Source: an uncultured bacterium
GTDB taxonomy: Bacteria > Cyanobacteriota > Vampirovibrionia > Gastranaerophilales > Gastranaerophilaceae
Assembly: GCA_949286705.1 (NCBI GenBank)
Contig: CASEDF010000003.1
Location: 91,721 to 155,720 of the forward strand
Reading direction: 5' to 3'
Length of the DNA: 64,000 bases
Positions 8,088 through 15,075 of this stretch are shown here, in pieces. The notes under the pieces are model-generated. The model worked only from the letters and a program-made list of their open reading frames with translations. It ran no database searches and had not been told where the DNA came from. The position numbers and the translations under genes are program-made. The stretch's first letter is position 1, and every line of letters starts with the position of its first letter.

Positions 8088-8777
8088 ATGACAAATTCTA
8101 CAGAAGCGAAAAAAGCTGACACCATCAAAGTCGTTATAGTTGAAGATTTTAAGCTTACAAGAGTTGGCTTAAGATGTGCACTTAACTCAAACCCCGATCT
8201 TGATGTTATCGCGGAATCCGAAGACGCTATTGACGGACTTAAACTTATTGAACGGAATAAACCGGATGTTGTTCTCATGGATCTGGGACTTCCGGGCATG
8301 AACGGCATTGAAGCCATGCAAAAAATAAGAGAATTCTCCGACACCATAAAAATAATTGCTTTGACCTCGCATGACAGAGAAGAAGAAGTAATCGCCGCTT
8401 TAAGCTCCGGTGCAAATGCTTATTGTTTGAAAGATATTGACCCGCAAAAACTCGCCGACGTAATTCGTGATGTATTTGAAGGTGTCTGCTGGATTGACCC
8501 TGTTGTCGCAAAGATGGCTCTTAACTCTTTGCCGAAAATTGATAATCCCGGATTCTTACCTGATAAAGCTCAAGGTGAAGGCAGAGTTCCGCTTACTGAA
8601 CGAGAATACGAGGTCTTGAAACACCTCGTAACCGGCAAAAGCAATACTGAAATCGCAAAAGAATTAATCGTAAGCGTACACACCGCAAAAGCCCATGTCT
8701 GCTCAATCCTGCAGAAAATGTGCGTAAACGACCGCGTTCAGGCTGCTGTCAAAGCCGTAAAAGAAGGCATGGTTTAA
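8088..8777 (+). CDS. NarL/FixJ-family response regulator
   Basis: 229 residues. Receiver domain: VVIVEDF (acidic pocket), phosphoacceptor Asp in VLMDLGLPGMNG, Thr/Ser in IALTSHD, Lys in YCLKDIDP. The C-terminal LuxR-type helix-turn-helix starts at LTEREYEVLKHLVTGKSNTE. It would bind DNA on phosphorylation. No histidine kinase is adjacent, so it is an orphan regulator. I place the start at 8088, where AAAGAGG lies seven bases upstream; the frame extends back to 8022 but without a ribosome-binding site or domain homology. Monocistronic, with a terminator at 8845-8880. Confidence 0.93.
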   Translation: MTNSTEAKKADTIKVVIVEDFKLTRVGLRCALNSNPDLDVIAESEDAIDGLKLIERNKPDVVLMDLGLPGMNGIEAMQKIREFSDTIKIIALTSHDREEEVIAALSSGANAYCLKDIDPQKLADVIRDVFEGVCWIDPVVAKMALNSLPKIDNPGFLPDKAQGEGRVPLTEREYEVLKHLVTGKSNTEIAKELIVSVHTAKAHVCSILQKMCVNDRVQAAVKAVKEGMV

Positions 8778-8785
8778 TTCTCCAA

Positions 8786-8844
8786 GCCTTACTGCTCACT
8801 CGCGCTCGAACCCCCATTGTGGGCTTCTCTGCCGTCTACATTCC
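8786..8844. repeat. tRNA-Ala 3'-flank module with T-arm-like hairpin
   Basis: On the minus strand, just downstream of tRNA-Ala, GGGGGTTCGAGCGCGAG resembles the tRNA-Ala T-arm (GGGGTTCAAGTCC) and sits in an imperfect hairpin (GAACCCCC / GTGGGCTTC). The same GTTCGAGCG core follows tRNA-Leu, tRNA-Gly and tRNA-Lys. Confidence 0.45.
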
Positions 8845-8880
8845 AAAAAAAAAAGAACACCTTCTCCGGTGTTCTTTTTT
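8845..8880. terminator. Bidirectional terminator between the response regulator and tRNA-Ala
   Basis: A10 tract, stem GAACACC (8855-8861) / GGTGTTC (8868-8874), loop TTCTCC, T tract. Serves the response regulator on plus and tRNA-Ala on minus. Confidence 0.8.
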
Positions 8881-8953
8881 TGGAGCGTAGGGGACTTGAA
8901 CCCCTGACCCCGACACTGCCAGTGTCGTGCGCTACCAACTGCGCTAACGCCCC
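8881..8953 (-). tRNA. tRNA-Ala (GGC)
   Basis: Full cloverleaf on the minus strand: acceptor GGGGCGT paired with ACGCTCC, D-arm with AGTTGGTA, anticodon arm CGACA-CTGGCAG-TGTCG giving anticodon GGC, T-arm with GGTTCAAGTCC. 73 nt with discriminator A; the CCA end is not encoded. Confidence 0.95.
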
Positions 8954-9022
8954 TCACAAATATTTATTATTGTTTGAATTTATGGAGGTTTACATAACCC
9001 CTTATCTGATTTTCTTTTTTGC

Positions 9023-9052
9023 ATACTTTTTTCTTTGTAAAGAAAAAAGTAT
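9023..9052. repeat. Perfect 14+14 A/T palindrome abutting a tRNA-Leu 3'-end copy
   Basis: ATACTTTTTTCTTT, GT, then its exact inverse. Immediately to its right, 9051-9069 repeats the last 19 bases of tRNA-Leu (TGGGCATGAAGAGACTC), so this is a palindrome joined to a truncated tRNA-Leu 3' end. Confidence 0.7.
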
Positions 9053-9229
9053 GGGCATGAAGAGACTCTCTTATGGCGCTCGCGTTAAACGTGTCTTCGG
9101 TTTTTGCTTCTAAGAACTGCGTTCTTTTCGCAAAAGACCTCCGCACTCTGCTCGCGCCTCGCTCGAACTCTGACAAGGCAAAGCCTTGTGGAGTTCTCGT
9201 CTCTTAGCTTTCCGATTTCTTAGAAAAAA
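9050..9229. repeat. tRNA-Leu 3'-flank module: truncated 3'-end copy plus nested hairpin
   Basis: Begins with a copy of the tRNA-Leu 3' end (9051-9069), which then diverges. At 9165-9196 lies a nested hairpin: GAACTC, inner stem ACAAGGC / GCCTTGT, GAGTTC. Minus strand reads GAGTTCGAGCGAGGCGCGAGC, a T-arm-like core also found after the Gly, Ala and Lys tRNAs. No gene is seen here. Confidence 0.55.
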
Positions 9230-9308
9230 TGGGCATGAAGAGACTCGAACTCCCACGCGTTAGCACTAGTTCCTAAGACTAGCGTGTCTACCATTCCACC
9301 ACATGCCC
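9230..9308 (-). tRNA. tRNA-Leu (TAG)
   Basis: Minus strand: acceptor GGGCATG paired with CATGCCC, D-arm GTG/CAC with GAATGGTAGA loop, anticodon arm CTAGT-CTTAGGA-ACTAG giving TAG, long variable arm typical of leucine tRNAs (TGCTAACGCGT), T-arm with GTTCGAGTC, discriminator A. CCA not encoded. Five 93-bp interrupted copies of its 5' half lie directly upstream. Confidence 0.93.
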
Positions 9309-9773
9309 ATATTTTGTTTTCAATTGCCTTCGGCAAGGCGTGTCTACCACCTCTCACAAAACGATACTCAATCGTTTTGTTCGGCAGAGTACCACATGCC
9401 CGTATTTTGTTTTCAATAGCCTTCGGCAAGGCGTGTCTACCACCTCTCGCAAAATGATACTCAATCATTTTGCTCGGCAGAGTACCACATGCCCGTATTT
9501 TGTTGTCAATTGCCTTTGGCAAGGCGTGTCTACCACCTCTCGCAAAATGATACTCAATCATTTTGCTCGGCACAGTACCACATGCCCGTATTTTGTTGTC
9601 AATTGCCTTCGGCAAGGCGTGTCTACCACCTCTCGCAAAATGATACTCAATCATTTTGCTCGGCAGAGTACCACATGCCCGTATTTTGTTGTCAATTGCC
9701 TTCGGCAAGGCGTGTCTACCACCTCTCGCAAAACGATACTTAATCGTTTTGTTCGGCACAGTACCACATGCCC
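9309..9773 (-). repeat. Five exact-length 93-bp tandem repeats of an interrupted tRNA-Leu 5' half
   Basis: ACCACATGCCC recurs at 9298, 9391, 9484, 9577, 9670 and 9763, a constant 93-base spacing. Read on the minus strand each unit is: tRNA-Leu positions 1-11 (GGGCATGTGGT), a 41-base insert starting ACTCTGCCGA and ending GCGAGAGG, tRNA-Leu positions from TGGTAGACACGC, a small hairpin GCCTT-GCCG-AAGGC, then AATTGACAACAAAATAC. The insert holds a 10-bp stem with loop TGAGT; stems alternate between ACAAAACGAT/ATCGTTTTGT and GCAAAATGAT/ATCATTTTGC, so both arms change together. Because 93 is a multiple of 3 the array is open in several frames, but those reading frames look fortuitous. Confidence 0.9.
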
Positions 9774-10003
9774 GTATTCAATTATCAACAGACAGTAAAA
9801 CCGCCTTTAATTAATCTATATTAACAGACGATTAATGTCAAGTCTTTTGTCTCGGGCTTTATATAGCAGCTTCCTCAGATATTATAAAACGTCATTCTGA
9901 GGGCTTCAGCCCGAAAAATCTCATTTGTCAGATTCTCCGTATACTCTCTGTATGTCACGGTTTTTAGTTTTCTATCGAATTTGCTATAGAAGTACCTTTG
10001 TTC
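9774..10003. other. Intergenic region left of the ABC exporter
   Basis: Holds the tRNA-Leu leader and promoter (minus) and, at 9891-9945, a CATTCTGAGGGCTTCAGCCC-type hairpin followed by GAAAAATCTC, a short dispersed-repeat style sequence. No gene seen. Confidence 0.4.
9813..9841 (-). promoter_or_regulatory. Putative promoter of tRNA-Leu and its 93-bp array
   Basis: Minus strand TTGACA (9841-9836), 17-base spacer, TAGATT (9818-9813). It is the only consensus-like promoter upstream, so the five-unit array would be transcribed as a roughly 500-nt leader of tRNA-Leu. Confidence 0.45.
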
Positions 10004-10032
10004 TTGCCCGATGTGTTTTTTTATGCAATAAT
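10004..10032 (+). promoter_or_regulatory. Putative promoter of the ABC exporter gene
   Basis: TTGCCC, 17-base spacer, AATAAT; 31 bases upstream of the chosen ATG. Confidence 0.4.
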
Positions 10033-10063
10033 CTAATCATGCAAAATTTTACTGAGGATGGTT

Positions 10064-11893
10064 ATGGAATATAAATTAAAAGATACAGTATCTAAAGACG
10101 CGTTCAGATACGGATATTTATTACAAAAAATATACCCCTATATAAAGCCTTTTTGGGCAAGAATAATTATCAATCTTATTATTGCAGTCCCTTTAGGTCT
10201 TCTCGATGGTGTTGTTGCGCTTTCTTTACGTCCTTATATGGATCTTGTTATTAACGGCAATCCCTCTGTTACATATAATATTATGGGACACGATATTCAG
10301 CTTCAGGCAGGATTTGCAGCGATTATTCCGATTGGTATTGTGCTTTTTGCCGCGTTTCAGGGGATTTTAAAATATTTGAGCCACTATTTAACCGATTGGC
10401 TCGGACAGAGAATTTCTAACTCTTTAAAAATTGATTTGTTTAAAAAATTAACTTCTCTTGACCCGCAATTCTATGACGTAAATTCTTCAGGTCTTGTTCT
10501 TACAAGATTTTTATCAGATCCTGATACTGCTTCAAAAACTATTATCAACAACTTGCAATCCTTTATCTCTACAGCGTTCGGTATTGTCGGACTTGTTGCG
10601 GTTTTGTTATATAATTCATGGCAGCTTGCAATTGTCGGGGTTACGGTCATGGCACTTGCAATTACGCCGGTTACCTTAATCAGAAAAAAAATCAAGTCTG
10701 TTTCGAATGCAACAATGGTTGTCGGCGGAAACATGACTACCAACTTTAACGAAACTTTTGCCGGCAATAAAATAATCGCTGCTTATAATCTTCAGAATAA
10801 TCAAAATACAAAATTTGAAAATCAAATTCACCAGCAGTTTGACCTTGCCATGTCTTTAACAAAGCGCGTTGGCTGGATGTCACCGATTATGTATTTTATC
10901 TGTTCTATAGGTATTGCGCTTGTTTTCTGGTACGGAACTCACTTAATATTAACGGGCGCTCTCACGGCAGGAAGCATGATGTCTTTTGTCACATCGCTTT
11001 TACTCTTGTACAAACCTGTTAAAAACCTCGGCAATACCCTCACCGGACTCCAAACAACTTTTGTTGCAATGGGTCGTGTATTTGAACTCTTTGATCTTGT
11101 TCCGTATATAAGAGATAATAAAAATGCCGTTGAGCTTGAGGGATTAAATAAGGATATTTATTTTAATAACGTTTCTTTTGAATATGAACCGGGACTTCCT
11201 GTTTTGAAAAACATTAATCTCAGAGTGCAAAAAAATGAAACTCTGGCTCTTGTCGGCAATTCAGGAGGCGGTAAAAGCACACTCGTAAATCTTATTCCGA
11301 GATTTTACGATGTATCTCAAGGTTCGATTGAATTTGACGGGGTTGATATCCGAAATTACAGGTTGAAATCCCTCCGCAAGCAGATATCTTTTGTTTTTCA
11401 GGATAATTATCTGTTTTCAGGCACAATCAAAGAAAATATTCTTATGGGAAATGAAAATGCCTCTGATGAGGATATCGCCAGAGTTATAGAAATGGCGCAT
11501 TTGACCGAGTTTATTTCTACTCTTGAAAACGGGCTTGATACATATGTCGGGGAACGCGGCACAACGCTTTCCGGCGGACAGCGCCAGCGTGTTGCAATTG
11601 CGCGCGCAATGTTAAAAGACGCTCCTATCGTTATTTTGGACGAGGCAACCTCCGCACTTGACAACGAATCCGAAGCTATTGTCCAAAAAGCTCTGGATAA
11701 TCTTATTCAAAACAAAACAGTTTTCGTTATCGCTCACAGATTGTCCACAATTAAAAACGCGGACAGAATAGCTGTCATAAACGAGGGCGAACTCGCCGAA
11801 CTCGGCACTCACGACGAGTTGATGAACATTGCCGACGGAAAATACAAACACTTATACGAAATGCAATTTAAAAAACAAGAGGAATTATGCTAA
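10064..11893 (+). CDS. MsbA-type ABC exporter (lipid/drug), TMD-NBD fusion
   Basis: 609 residues: six transmembrane helices in residues 25-330, then a nucleotide-binding domain with Walker A LVGNSGGGKSTLVNL (about 395), Q-loop VFQDNYLFSG, signature LSGGQRQRVAIARA, Walker B IVILDEATSALD and switch His in VIAHRLST. Half-transporters of this layout act as homodimers flipping lipid A-core or other lipids across the inner membrane; lpxK in the same window makes an MsbA role plausible but not proven. Start at ATG 10064, six bases after GAGG; ATG 10058 touches the ribosome-binding site. Overlaps the next gene by seven bases. Confidence 0.88.
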   Translation: MEYKLKDTVSKDAFRYGYLLQKIYPYIKPFWARIIINLIIAVPLGLLDGVVALSLRPYMDLVINGNPSVTYNIMGHDIQLQAGFAAIIPIGIVLFAAFQGILKYLSHYLTDWLGQRISNSLKIDLFKKLTSLDPQFYDVNSSGLVLTRFLSDPDTASKTIINNLQSFISTAFGIVGLVAVLLYNSWQLAIVGVTVMALAITPVTLIRKKIKSVSNATMVVGGNMTTNFNETFAGNKIIAAYNLQNNQNTKFENQIHQQFDLAMSLTKRVGWMSPIMYFICSIGIALVFWYGTHLILTGALTAGSMMSFVTSLLLLYKPVKNLGNTLTGLQTTFVAMGRVFELFDLVPYIRDNKNAVELEGLNKDIYFNNVSFEYEPGLPVLKNINLRVQKNETLALVGNSGGGKSTLVNLIPRFYDVSQGSIEFDGVDIRNYRLKSLRKQISFVFQDNYLFSGTIKENILMGNENASDEDIARVIEMAHLTEFISTLENGLDTYVGERGTTLSGGQRQRVAIARAMLKDAPIVILDEATSALDNESEAIVQKALDNLIQNKTVFVIAHRLSTIKNADRIAVINEGELAELGTHDELMNIADGKYKHLYEMQFKKQEELC

Positions 11894-12222
11894 ATTTAAT
11901 TATCAGAAAATGGATTGAACCTTACATGCTTTTGGAAACCGTTAAACAACATGCAACAACCGAAGAATTCACGTTTGACGGCTCTAACAAAGCTATTTTG
12001 AAACAGCACTTTTTGAAACAATTAAAAGATACAAAAGGTTTCGGGCTGTACATGAAAAATGTAAACAAATTCTACCTTTTTAACACAAATGCAAATGTCA
12101 AAGACATTGTGACAAAAGAATTTGAACTCAATGAAAATGATTACGAAATTACGGAAGATGAGCACAAACCCTTTGACATGGTTGATTCGGGCGAGGCTGA
12201 AGCATCCATTATAACTTATTAA
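11887..12222 (+). CDS. Conserved-looking hypothetical protein, 111 aa
   Basis: Starts inside the end of the exporter gene with AAGAGGAATT as ribosome-binding site, so it is translationally coupled to it. No signal peptide or membrane segment; the C-terminal third is acidic (NENDYEITEDEHKPFDMVDSGEAE). I do not recognise the family. Coupling suggests a role linked to the exporter, but nothing in the sequence shows which. Confidence 0.6.
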   Translation: MLNLIIRKWIEPYMLLETVKQHATTEEFTFDGSNKAILKQHFLKQLKDTKGFGLYMKNVNKFYLFNTNANVKDIVTKEFELNENDYEITEDEHKPFDMVDSGEAEASIITY

Positions 12223-12256
12223 TATTTTGTTACAAAAAAGCAATTTTTCACTCAAA

Positions 12257-12284
12257 ATCCCCTTTATAAATATATAAAGGGGAT
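12257..12284 (+). promoter_or_regulatory. Perfect 12-bp hairpin sequestering the ribosome-binding site of the 12288 gene
   Basis: ATCCCCTTTATA (12257-12268), loop AATA, then its exact complement TATAAAGGGGAT (12273-12284), which contains the GGGGA Shine-Dalgarno. ATG begins three bases later. The A/U-rich closing part could open with temperature or be melted by a factor. No T-tract follows, arguing against a plain terminator. Confidence 0.6.
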
Positions 12285-12287
12285 AAA

Positions 12288-13004
12288 ATGAGTTTTTGGG
12301 GATTTAACAATTATTATATGCCTGCAATGCCGACATTTATGCAAACGATGCCGTCATTCAACCCGTTTATGAGCGGATTTTCACTATTTCCGCCGTTCCC
12401 GCCTTATGCAATAGATAATTGTCTGCTGAACCCTTTCGGCGGTTTTAATAATACAAGCTTTTTCGCGTACAATCCGTTTAATATATTTAATCAAGGTGCA
12501 GCCCAATACACTCCCTCTTTTACACCCGCACCGCAAAATAACATTTTCGGATTTTTAAATTCACAATTCGCAACAAATGATATTAAAACGAATATCAATG
12601 CAGCGGCACTTCCCGCACTCAAAACAGCCGGATATAACAGACAAAAAGGCGAAAAACTCGCACGAATTATGGGTTCGAGATCAACGGACGGCGGGTTTGA
12701 TAATTACTGTGCAAGAAATGTAAAAGAAGCGATTGAAGATGCGGGACTCGGCAGATATGAATCAGGACACGGCTATCAGGTAGCAGACATTTTATCCCGC
12801 AACAAAAACTTCAAAGAAATTTCAACAAAAAATATGGATTTATCCTCACTTCCTGCAGGCTGTGTGCTGGTATACGACCGCGGAGTGGCAGGTTACAGTT
12901 CAAAATACGGACATACGGAAATCACGCTGGGCGACGGAACTGCAGGCAGCGGCGGGATTACACACAACATCAGGCAAGGCGCAAGAGTGTTTGTCCCAGT
13001 GTAG
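12288..13004 (+). CDS. NlpC/P60-CHAP-like cysteine peptidase/amidase domain protein
   Basis: 238 residues. Residues 1-90 are Phe/Asn/Pro-rich and low complexity (FNPFMSGFSLFPPFPPY, NPFGGFNN). Residues 125-238 look like a papain-fold amidase: CARNVKEAIEDAGLG with the candidate nucleophile Cys, SLPAGCVLVYDRG, and YGHTEITLGDG with the candidate His. Such domains cut peptidoglycan peptides. No signal peptide, so export route is unclear; the aromatic N-terminal region may be a targeting segment. Last 35 bases overlap coaE tail-to-tail. Translation start sits behind a perfect hairpin. The enzymatic call is inference from motif order. Confidence 0.55.
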   Translation: MSFWGFNNYYMPAMPTFMQTMPSFNPFMSGFSLFPPFPPYAIDNCLLNPFGGFNNTSFFAYNPFNIFNQGAAQYTPSFTPAPQNNIFGFLNSQFATNDIKTNINAAALPALKTAGYNRQKGEKLARIMGSRSTDGGFDNYCARNVKEAIEDAGLGRYESGHGYQVADILSRNKNFKEISTKNMDLSSLPAGCVLVYDRGVAGYSSKYGHTEITLGDGTAGSGGITHNIRQGARVFVPV

Positions 13005-13551
13005 AAACCTGACGGGTTAAAGCTCCGAAATCACCGTCATTATTAATTATAAAATCTGCTTTGGCGGCTTTTTTATCCTGAGGCATTTGAGAGTCAAGCC
13101 TTTTCAGAGCATATTCCCGTGAATATCCGCTGCGCTTTATCAGACGTTCAAGACGCACGCTGTCCGAGGTTTGAATAAGTACAACTCTGTCAAACATATT
13201 TTCCATTCCGCATTCATACAAAAGCGGAACAGCAGCAAAAACAATGTTTTTATCGCTGTTTTCATCAAAAAAATTTTCAATTTCGGCACGAACCAAAGGA
13301 TGAATAATAGCGTTTAATTTTTCCAGCAGATTTTTATTGTTAAAAACGATTTTGCCCAATTTTTCGCGGGAAATTTTTCCGTTTTCCAGAATATCAAAAT
13401 CCGCAAAAGTTTCAAGAACTGCCGAATTGTCATCAAGCAATTCGTGCGCCGCGATGTCGGCGTCAAAGACCGCAAACCCGCTTGTTTCAAGAATTTCCTG
13501 AACAACGGATTTGCCTGAAGCTATATTTCCTGTGATTGCGACCTTAAGCAT
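12970..13551 (-). CDS. coaE: Dephospho-CoA kinase
   Basis: Phosphorylates dephospho-CoA, the last step of coenzyme A synthesis. 193 residues, normal size. Walker A GNIASGKS at 8-15, DADIAAHELL (CoA-binding Asp), IIHPLVRAEIENFF, VPLLYECGME, and lid RLDSQMPQDKKAAKADFIINNDG are characteristic. Its ATG lies eight bases inside the end of the pseudouridine synthase gene, so translation is coupled. The 3' end overlaps the convergent peptidase-like gene. Confidence 0.95.
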   Translation of the reverse strand: MLKVAITGNIASGKSVVQEILETSGFAVFDADIAAHELLDDNSAVLETFADFDILENGKISREKLGKIVFNNKNLLEKLNAIIHPLVRAEIENFFDENSDKNIVFAAVPLLYECGMENMFDRVVLIQTSDSVRLERLIKRSGYSREYALKRLDSQMPQDKKAAKADFIINNDGDFGALTRQVSTLGQTLLRLA

Positions 13552-14272
13552 TATTAGAAATCCTGTTTAAAAAATTACGCAGCTCCTTAATCTGACCGGG
13601 TTTAATCGGCTTGAATTCACCGCGTTTCAGACCGTCCAATTGAATGGTTGCATGCTGAATACGTTTGAGGGATTTAACTTCATACCCGAAATATTCAATC
13701 ATCTTGCGGATTTGCCGGTTCATCCCCTGATAAAGTACGATTTGCATGGTTGTATGTTTGCTGTCAGCCTCCAGCACCGTAACATCCGCATAAGCGATTT
13801 TGCCGGGTTCAATTTCAATCCCTTTTGCCATTTTTTCGAATTCATGAGGATGCATCCGGCTGTCAACCGTAACCAGATAGACTTTCGGAACTTTCACGGA
13901 CGGATGAGTCAATTCATTAATCAAATCACCGTCATTCGTAAGAATCAAAAGCCCTGTTGAATCTTTATCAAGTCTGCCGACGGGTTTAAGGTTATACATG
14001 CTTTCCGGAAGCAGGTCATAGATTGTTTTTCTGCCTTTTTCGTCGTCGGAGGTGGTAATATATCCGGCGGGTTTGTAGAACCTGTAATATTCGTGTTTTA
14101 CGGGACGGACAAGCTTGCCGTCGATTACGACTTTATCTTTATCCTCAACGGTAAAACCGAGTTCCGTAACCTTTTTGCCGTTAACAAAAACTTTTCCGTC
14201 CTCGATAAGTTCGTCGGCTTTTCTTCTTGAGCAAAGTCCGGATGAGGCTATGAATTTATTTAAGCGTGTCAT
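13544..14272 (-). CDS. RsuA/RluB-family pseudouridine synthase
   Basis: 242 residues: N-terminal S4 RNA-binding domain (RLNKFIASSGLCSRRKADELI, DGKVFVNGKKV), then the synthase domain with catalytic Asp in VGRLDKDSTGLLILTNDGDL and the NRQIRKMIEYFGYEV motif. Isomerises a uridine in 16S or 23S rRNA; which one is not decided by sequence alone, though GRLDKDSTGL favours the RluB/RluE/RluF branch. Overlaps ybgC by four bases upstream and coaE by eight downstream. Confidence 0.92.
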   Translation of the reverse strand: MTRLNKFIASSGLCSRRKADELIEDGKVFVNGKKVTELGFTVEDKDKVVIDGKLVRPVKHEYYRFYKPAGYITTSDDEKGRKTIYDLLPESMYNLKPVGRLDKDSTGLLILTNDGDLINELTHPSVKVPKVYLVTVDSRMHPHEFEKMAKGIEIEPGKIAYADVTVLEADSKHTTMQIVLYQGMNRQIRKMIEYFGYEVKSLKRIQHATIQLDGLKRGEFKPIKPGQIKELRNFLNRISNNA

Positions 14273-14676
14273 ACAATCGCCCTTTCAAAAATTTCAAAAA
14301 GCGGAGAGGGCATTTTTCTGTACAATTTGCCGTCATTATGGATTGCAACAACATCAACAAAGGCATCTATCAAAACTTTCTCCGTATCTTTTGATAAAAT
14401 CCGCTGTCTAAAAGTTACACAAAAACCGTTAAATTTTTCGATTTTGGTTGTGATAATAACATCGTCGTTAAGTCTTGCGGAGGCTTTGTAGCGGACGTTA
14501 ATATTGGTGACGGGCAGGACAATATCGTTATTTTTAAGCTCAATCAAATTATTGCCCGTAGTTTCACACCACATAACTCTTCCCATCTCAAGCCATCTTA
14601 AATACGCACCATGCCAGACAACGCCGTAGGCATCGGTATCAGCATAATAAACTTTTTGTTCAAATTTGTGTTCCAT
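14269..14676 (-). CDS. YbgC-like acyl-CoA thioesterase (hotdog fold)
   Basis: 135 residues with the 4-hydroxybenzoyl-CoA thioesterase family signature YYADTDAYGVVWHGAYLRW (catalytic Asp about 16) and the later strand VTFRQRILSKDTEKVLIDA. Hydrolyses short acyl-CoA or acyl-ACP thioesters; YbgC proteins often accompany envelope machinery, but here it leads an operon with a pseudouridine synthase and coaE. There is no ribosome-binding site; TGGTATAAT ends six bases before the ATG, so the mRNA is probably leaderless. Confidence 0.88.
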   Translation of the reverse strand: MEHKFEQKVYYADTDAYGVVWHGAYLRWLEMGRVMWCETTGNNLIELKNNDIVLPVTNINVRYKASARLNDDVIITTKIEKFNGFCVTFRQRILSKDTEKVLIDAFVDVVAIHNDGKLYRKMPSPLFEIFERAIV

Positions 14677-14682
14677 AAATTA

Positions 14683-14691
14683 ATTATACCA
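14683..14691 (-). promoter_or_regulatory. Extended -10 (TGGTATAAT) of ybgC operon, leaderless type
   Basis: Minus strand TGGTATAAT, six bases (TAATTT), ATG. Same spacing as folE2. No good -35 is seen. Confidence 0.5.
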
Positions 14692-14765
14692 TAAAATCGG
14701 GTAAGGGCGGTAATGTAAAAAATCAGATAAATAATATAAATTAAATAAAAAGAAAGGAGAAAATT

Positions 14766-14921
14766 ATGAGATTCAGATGTTTGGTATGCGGGTGGATATA
14801 TGACGACAAAAAAGAGGGACGCGACTTTGACGATTTGCCCCGCGATTGGGTATGTCCGGTGTGTCATGCGAGCCACGACAATTTTGAATTAATCGACGAG
14901 AGCTGTGAAGGAGAATATTAA
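14766..14921 (+). CDS. Rubredoxin
   Basis: 51 residues with both knuckles of the Fe(Cys)4 site: CLVCGW at 5-10 and CPVCHA at 30-35, plus IYDD and the LPRDWVCP segment found in rubredoxins. A small cytoplasmic one-electron carrier used in anaerobes for oxygen or peroxide detoxification and other redox reactions. Strong ribosome-binding site AAGGAG eight bases upstream. The second knuckle reads CPVCHA rather than the usual CxxCG. Monocistronic; no partner oxidoreductase nearby. Confidence 0.93.
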   Translation: MRFRCLVCGWIYDDKKEGRDFDDLPRDWVCPVCHASHDNFELIDESCEGEY

Positions 14922-14979
14922 AATCAAATTTAACCGGTGCGTCACAAAACCCGACACGCCGGTTTTTCCGTCAGCACTC

Positions 14980-15008
14980 TTGACTAAGCAAAATGTTTAT
15001 CCTAAACT
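14980..15008 (+). promoter_or_regulatory. Putative promoter of the tRNA-Pro region
   Basis: TTGACT, 17-base spacer, TAAACT. Transcription from here would give tRNA-Pro a leader of about 320 nt containing the interrupted 5'-half copy. Confidence 0.4.
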
Positions 15009-15075
15009 AAAAAAGCACAATTGTGTTGATAATTGAATAAATTTGATAACCACAAACAATATGTTGTCGTGCAGG

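Noticed and set aside
9309..9773. CRISPR array
   Set aside because: Units are 93 bp and nearly identical with no unique spacers; each contains tRNA-Leu sequence and no cas genes are nearby.
9220..9798. Long open frames on both strands (179 aa minus, 152 aa plus) made of 31-residue repeats
   Set aside because: They cover tRNA-Leu and the 93-bp array; 93 is a multiple of three, so the DNA repeat keeps frames open by chance. No ribosome-binding sites, and protein composition is unnatural.
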